DNA from: CBDTYW01 sp965364735
GTDB taxonomy: Bacteria > Actinomycetota > Nitriliruptoria > Nitriliruptorales > Nitriliruptoraceae
Direction: 5' to 3'
Assembly: GCA_965364735.1 (NCBI GenBank)
Contig: CBDTYW010000171.1
Coordinates: forward strand, 1-8,230
DNA length: 8,230 nucleotides
This document shows, piece by piece, positions 5,561-8,230 of the stretch; the first letter of the stretch is position 1; the number at the start of each line of letters is the position of its first letter. Below the pieces are notes generated by a model. It did no database searches, had not been told where the DNA came from, and was given only the letters and a program-made list of their open reading frames with translations. Position numbers and translations under genes: made by a program.

Positions 5561-7336
5561 ATGCGGCGCATCCACGCAGCGCTCCTCGCCTCCCTGCTCG
5601 TCCTCGCGGTGGTGCCGGCGCTGCAGGCGTACGAGCGCTCGGACGGCGGCACCTACTACGCGAGCAGCTGGGTCGAGCGGATCGGCGCAGCCGACGACGA
5701 CCCCACGGCCTTCGCGGTCGAGGTGTCGCAGCGGATGTACGACACGGGCGCTGCGCCGATCGTGCTGCTCAGCAGGGACGACGAGTGGCCGGACGCGTTG
5801 GCAGCCTCGAGCCTGCTCGGCTTCGGGCCGCTGCTGCTGACGCCGACGGAGGACCTTGCCCCCGGCACGGCTGACGAGATCGGTCGGGCGCTGAGCCCCG
5901 ACGGCCTGGTGCTGATCCTCGGTGGCCCGACGGCCGTCAGCGAGGACGTCGAGGCCGATCTGCGGCTCATGCTGGGCGTCGAGACGCGCCGGCTCGCGGG
6001 CGACGACCGGTACGCGACGGCGATCGCGGTGGCGGACGAGCTGCTGGCCATGCGCGCCCGGCTCTCCGAGGAGCGGCGCCTGACGGTCGGTGGCCCGAGC
6101 GTCGACACGAGCCATCTGCCGGACTGGAGCGATGGCGGACCTCCCGTCTCGATCGCGCGGGGGAACGGGCCCGGGACCTCCGGGTGGGCGGACTCCGTCG
6201 CGGTCGGCGCGGTGTCGGCGTGGGATCTCCGCGTCGTCCTGCTGACGGGGACCGAGACGCTGCACTCGGGGACAGCCGCGTGGCTGGCGGAGCGCGCTGG
6301 CACCGACGTCGCGGTCCTGGGCGGGGAGTCCGCGGTCTCCTCCGCGGTCCTCGACGAGCTGCGGACCGGCAAGCGCTTCAGCGACCTCGACGTTCGTCGA
6401 GTCACAGGTGACACGCGCAACGAGACCGCCGTCGCCATCGCCCGTGAGCTCGGGTCGTACCCGATCGTCGACCCGCACTTCCAGGACCACGCAGGCGTCA
6501 CGTTCGTGGACGGCTGGGCGGAGGACGGCTGGGCCTACGGGCTCGCCGCCGCGGGCTATCACGCGACGCCGTACTGGTTCTTCGACCGACCGCAGTACGT
6601 GCTGTTCACGCATGGTGACGAGGTGCCAGAGATCGTCAAGGACCTCATCACGACGTGCTCGTCTGAGGCCGCGACCGTGTCGTTGGCGGGGCCCGCAGAG
6701 CCGGACCTCCTCGCCGCGCAGCTGTTCGGCCACACGCCGCCCGGCTGCACCGACGACGCCGCGTACACGTTCCTGAGCCGCGCGACCGGCGACGAGCCGA
6801 CGTCGTACCCGACCTGCGACCCGCTGCGGATCGTCGCGAACTTCGATGGCGCTCCGGCAGGCGCGGCTGATCGGCTCGCGGTCGTCCTCTCCGAGCTCGA
6901 GGCTGCGTCGGACTTCACGTTCGACTTCCTCGGCGAGACGACGGAGACCGTGAGCGACGGCGGCACCGAGGGAGTCCGGTCCGGAGCCGAGGACCACGGT
7001 GCGGGCATGGTGCCGATCCTCGTCGCGTGGCCGCAGGACTGGTCGATCAGCGGCGCCCTCGGCACCGGCGGGTCGACGCCGACCGGCACGTTCGGTGCGC
7101 GCGAGTCCTGGGTCACCGGCGTCGTCGCGATGCGACGCGGAGCGATCGCCGACGACCAGCAGCCGTTGCTGCACGACACCCTGCTCCACGAGCTGCTGCA
7201 CGTCCTTGGCCTCGGCCACACGACCGACGCCGTCAACTCCGTCATGCACGCACGCACCACCGGCGACGGCGGCCTGCAGCCGAGCGACGTCAACGGGCTC
7301 AGGCTGCTCGATGACTGGGCCGGCGACTGCGGCTGA
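5561..7336 (+). CDS. Secreted protein with CWB2-type cell-wall-binding repeats and matrixin-like zinc metalloprotease domain
   Basis: The 591-residue product starts with a signal peptide: MRR, a hydrophobic core (about 6-19), and a likely cut after Ala23 or Ala20. Three CWB2-like repeats follow, at about 40-141, 144-277 and 280-391. Their repeat starts are RIGAADDDPTA, RLAGDDRYATA and RVTGDTRNETA; each has a W-(A/P)-aromatic/acidic segment (WPDALAAS, WADSVAVG, WAYGLAAA) and a glycine-rich end (LGGPTAVS, LGGESAVS, LAGPAEPD). The first repeat start lacks the usual Gly-Asp-Arg. From about 419 a metzincin domain begins (CDPLRIVANFDGAPAGA), reaching the zinc motif HELLHVLGLGH (543-553; ligands His543, His547, His553; catalytic Glu544). 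A Met-turn follows (SVMH, Met562), then the matrixin-like LQPSDVNGLRLL. No cysteine-switch propeptide is visible. CWB2 repeats anchor proteins non-covalently to the wall, so it likely acts at the cell surface; the substrate is unknown. The start is one base after the rnj stop without a clear Shine-Dalgarno, suggesting coupling. Confidence 0.9.
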   Translation: MRRIHAALLASLLVLAVVPALQAYERSDGGTYYASSWVERIGAADDDPTAFAVEVSQRMYDTGAAPIVLLSRDDEWPDALAASSLLGFGPLLLTPTEDLAPGTADEIGRALSPDGLVLILGGPTAVSEDVEADLRLMLGVETRRLAGDDRYATAIAVADELLAMRARLSEERRLTVGGPSVDTSHLPDWSDGGPPVSIARGNGPGTSGWADSVAVGAVSAWDLRVVLLTGTETLHSGTAAWLAERAGTDVAVLGGESAVSSAVLDELRTGKRFSDLDVRRVTGDTRNETAVAIARELGSYPIVDPHFQDHAGVTFVDGWAEDGWAYGLAAAGYHATPYWFFDRPQYVLFTHGDEVPEIVKDLITTCSSEAATVSLAGPAEPDLLAAQLFGHTPPGCTDDAAYTFLSRATGDEPTSYPTCDPLRIVANFDGAPAGAADRLAVVLSELEAASDFTFDFLGETTETVSDGGTEGVRSGAEDHGAGMVPILVAWPQDWSISGALGTGGSTPTGTFGARESWVTGVVAMRRGAIADDQQPLLHDTLLHELLHVLGLGHTTDAVNSVMHARTTGDGGLQPSDVNGLRLLDDWAGDCG

Positions 7337-8000
7337 TGATCGTGAAGTCGTCCTCGGCGATCGCGGCCAGCCGCCGCCGGTGCTCGACGGCGAGGAACGG
7401 CCACAGGGTCGGGTTGCCGTTGGCGTCGAGGTACCAGGAGTCGCAGCCGCCGGTCCACGCCGTGTTCGGCATCTGCGCGGTGAGCTCGTCGTTGAAGGCG
7501 TCGGTCGCCGAGGCGGTCGGCTCGATGACGACGTCGCGCTCGCCGATCAGCTCGATGGCCTGGACGATCCACGCGGCCTGCGTCTCCGCGATCTGGATGA
7601 GCGACTGGTTGCCGACCGGCGAGTGCGGCCCCTGCATGGTGAAAAGGTTCGGGAACCCGGGCTGCGCGACGGTGATGTAGCCGCGGGGGCCAGCGGCCCA
7701 CGCGTCGTCGAGCGAGACCCCGTCGCGGCCGGTCATCGCCATCGGGCGCATGAACCGCTGCGCGTGGAACCCGGTCGCGAGGACCAGGACGTCGAGCTCG
7801 TGGGTGGTGCCATCCTCGGTCCTGATGCCGGTCGGGGTGACCTCGACGATGTTGTCGCGGGCGACGGTGACGTGGGGGAGCTGCACCGCCGGGTGGAAGC
7901 CGGCGGAGATCACGAGCCGCTTGCAGAGCGGGTCGTCGGTCGGCGTGAGGGCGGCGCGCAGCTCGGGGTCGCGGACGCGGAGCAGCCCGGCGCGGCACAG
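7299..8000 (-). CDS. C-terminal part of a flavin-containing (Baeyer-Villiger-type) monooxygenase, 5' part missing
   Basis: About 230 residues of an FAD/NADPH-dependent monooxygenase are readable. RDPELRAALTP then CKRLVIS match the segment before the second dinucleotide-binding region. VLVLATGFHAQRF (about 7787-7749) holds the ATGF motif of class B flavin monooxygenases. FTMQGPHSPVGNQS and CDSWYLDANGNPTLWPF are typical of the Baeyer-Villiger C-terminal domain. Such enzymes insert one oxygen next to a carbonyl and are usually about 490-600 aa. The N-terminal FAD-binding GxGxxG, the BVMO fingerprint and the NADPH site should lie right of 8000 but are absent. There the same frame stays open to 8183 but reads as Ser/Pro-rich shadow of another gene. 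The gene is therefore cut at about 7990-8005. Its last 38 bases overlap, tail to tail, the end of the CWB2-metalloprotease gene; the minus-strand stop is TGA at 7301-7299. The substrate cannot be predicted, and as it stands the fragment would not be functional. Confidence 0.85.
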   Translation of the reverse strand: MCRAGLLRVRDPELRAALTPTDDPLCKRLVISAGFHPAVQLPHVTVARDNIVEVTPTGIRTEDGTTHELDVLVLATGFHAQRFMRPMAMTGRDGVSLDDAWAAGPRGYITVAQPGFPNLFTMQGPHSPVGNQSLIQIAETQAAWIVQAIELIGERDVVIEPTASATDAFNDELTAQMPNTAWTGGCDSWYLDANGNPTLWPFLAVEHRRRLAAIAEDDFTIISRSRRPSHRAA

Positions 8001-8005
8001 CGCAT
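7990..8005. other. Breakpoint between two truncated genes (probable chimeric junction)
   Basis: Left of this point the minus strand encodes a monooxygenase C-terminus in GC-ending codons. Right of it the plus strand encodes a glutamate synthase-family fragment in mixed codons. Both genes lack their 5' parts exactly here. Conserved residues of the two families can be followed to within a few bases of each other around GGCACAGCGC (7994-8003). No insertion-sequence ends or target-site duplication are visible. Confidence 0.75.
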
Positions 8006-8230
8006 TTTCGGATGCTGATAGTCTGTTGGATTTTGTCGAAAGCATCGCGGCAGAGACGGGGCTGCCGGTCGGCATCAAATCGGCGGTCGGCGAATTAGAA
8101 TTTTGGAACGATCTCGCGGACCGGATGGTGGATGGCAAACGCGGTGTGGATTTCATCACGATCGATGGGGGAGAGGGGGGCACCGGCGCCGGTCCACTGG
8201 TGTTCGCCGACCATGTCTCGCTCCCATTCA
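7993..8230 (+). CDS. Internal fragment of an FMN-binding glutamate synthase-family protein, incomplete at both ends
   Basis: The frame starting at 7993 reads RHSAFSDADSLLDFV, then GLPVGIKSAVGELEFW, then VDFITIDGGEGGTGAGPLVF and DHVSLPF before leaving the window. GIK followed by IDGGEGGTGAGP is characteristic of the FMN/Fe-S core of the glutamate synthase-like alpha/beta barrel (the GltB central domain has the comparable SGHDGGTGASP). The stand-alone FMN-binding glutamate synthase-family proteins fit best. The N-terminal part is missing: left of about 7993 the DNA belongs to the opposing monooxygenase. By hand count 24 of 74 codons here end in A or T (including TTA, AAA, AGT), against 7 of the first 74 codons of dapA, so the base usage is foreign to the rest of the window. 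It may be from a different genome joined by assembly, or a transferred or rearranged segment. Confidence 0.8.

Noticed and set aside
4591..5652. A 353-codon open frame antisense to rnj
   Set aside because: It is dominated by Val, Asp, Arg and Leu with no motif and is a shadow of the well-supported RNase J frame.
5480..7249. A 589-codon open frame antisense to the CWB2-metalloprotease gene
   Set aside because: It is Arg/Val/Ala-rich with no recognisable motif, while the plus strand has a signal peptide, repeats and an intact zinc-binding motif.
8003..8183. Extension of the monooxygenase frame to an ATG at 8183
   Set aside because: Residues encoded here are Ser/Pro/Thr-rich and unlike any flavin monooxygenase. 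The plus strand of the same bases encodes a clear glutamate synthase-family segment, so this is a chance open frame across the junction.
1..8230. CRISPR arrays, tRNA or rRNA genes, transposases, phage or toxin-antitoxin genes
   Set aside because: I looked and saw no direct-repeat arrays, RNA-gene signatures or mobile-element proteins anywhere in the window.

Overview
The window comes from a high-GC bacterium, most likely an actinobacterium. Codons end overwhelmingly in G or C, genes are tightly packed, and the thyX-like / dapA / rnj order matches the thyX-dapA-rnj cluster known from Mycobacterium and other Actinobacteria. A secreted protein with cell-wall-binding type 2 (CWB2) repeats fits deep-branching high-GC actinobacteria (Nitriliruptoria/Acidimicrobiia-like). 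That finer placement is a guess.

Layout. Positions 67-1698 (+) encode a double-length ThyX-superfamily protein. It overlaps by an ATGA a gene for a small four-helix membrane protein (1695-2066, +). Facing these is a minus-strand gene (2843-2079) for a protein with four predicted membrane helices and an extracytoplasmic beta-rich domain. That gene diverges from dapA (2954-3844, +) across a 110-bp region holding a small palindrome with overlapping -10-like hexamers in both directions. dapA is followed after 47 bp by rnj (3892-5559, RNase J). One base later comes a secreted protein (5561-7336) with three CWB2-like repeats and a matrixin-type zinc metalloprotease domain. Its 3' end overlaps, tail to tail, the end of a minus-strand flavin monooxygenase fragment (about 8000-7299).

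The last ~230 bases are different. At about 7990-8005 the monooxygenase loses its N-terminal two-thirds, and a plus-strand fragment of an FMN-binding glutamate synthase-family protein begins and runs off the window. That fragment uses many more A/T-ending codons than the other genes. Two unrelated genes, both cut at their 5' side and joined head to head at one point, suggest an assembly chimera or, less likely, a recent rearrangement or insertion. Gene content right of ~8000 should not be credited to the organism on the left without checking.

How the genes relate: dapA supplies diaminopimelate for lysine and peptidoglycan, the ThyX-like protein sits where dTMP synthesis is usually encoded, and RNase J processes RNA. 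The secreted CWB2-metalloprotease probably shares the dapA-rnj transcript and would act at the cell envelope. I saw no CRISPR array, tRNA, rRNA, transposase or clear intrinsic terminator. No convincing new multi-gene system is visible. The most unusual items are the tandem ThyX protein with its complementary, partly eroded signature motifs, the CWB2-matrixin fusion behind rnj, and the chimeric right edge.
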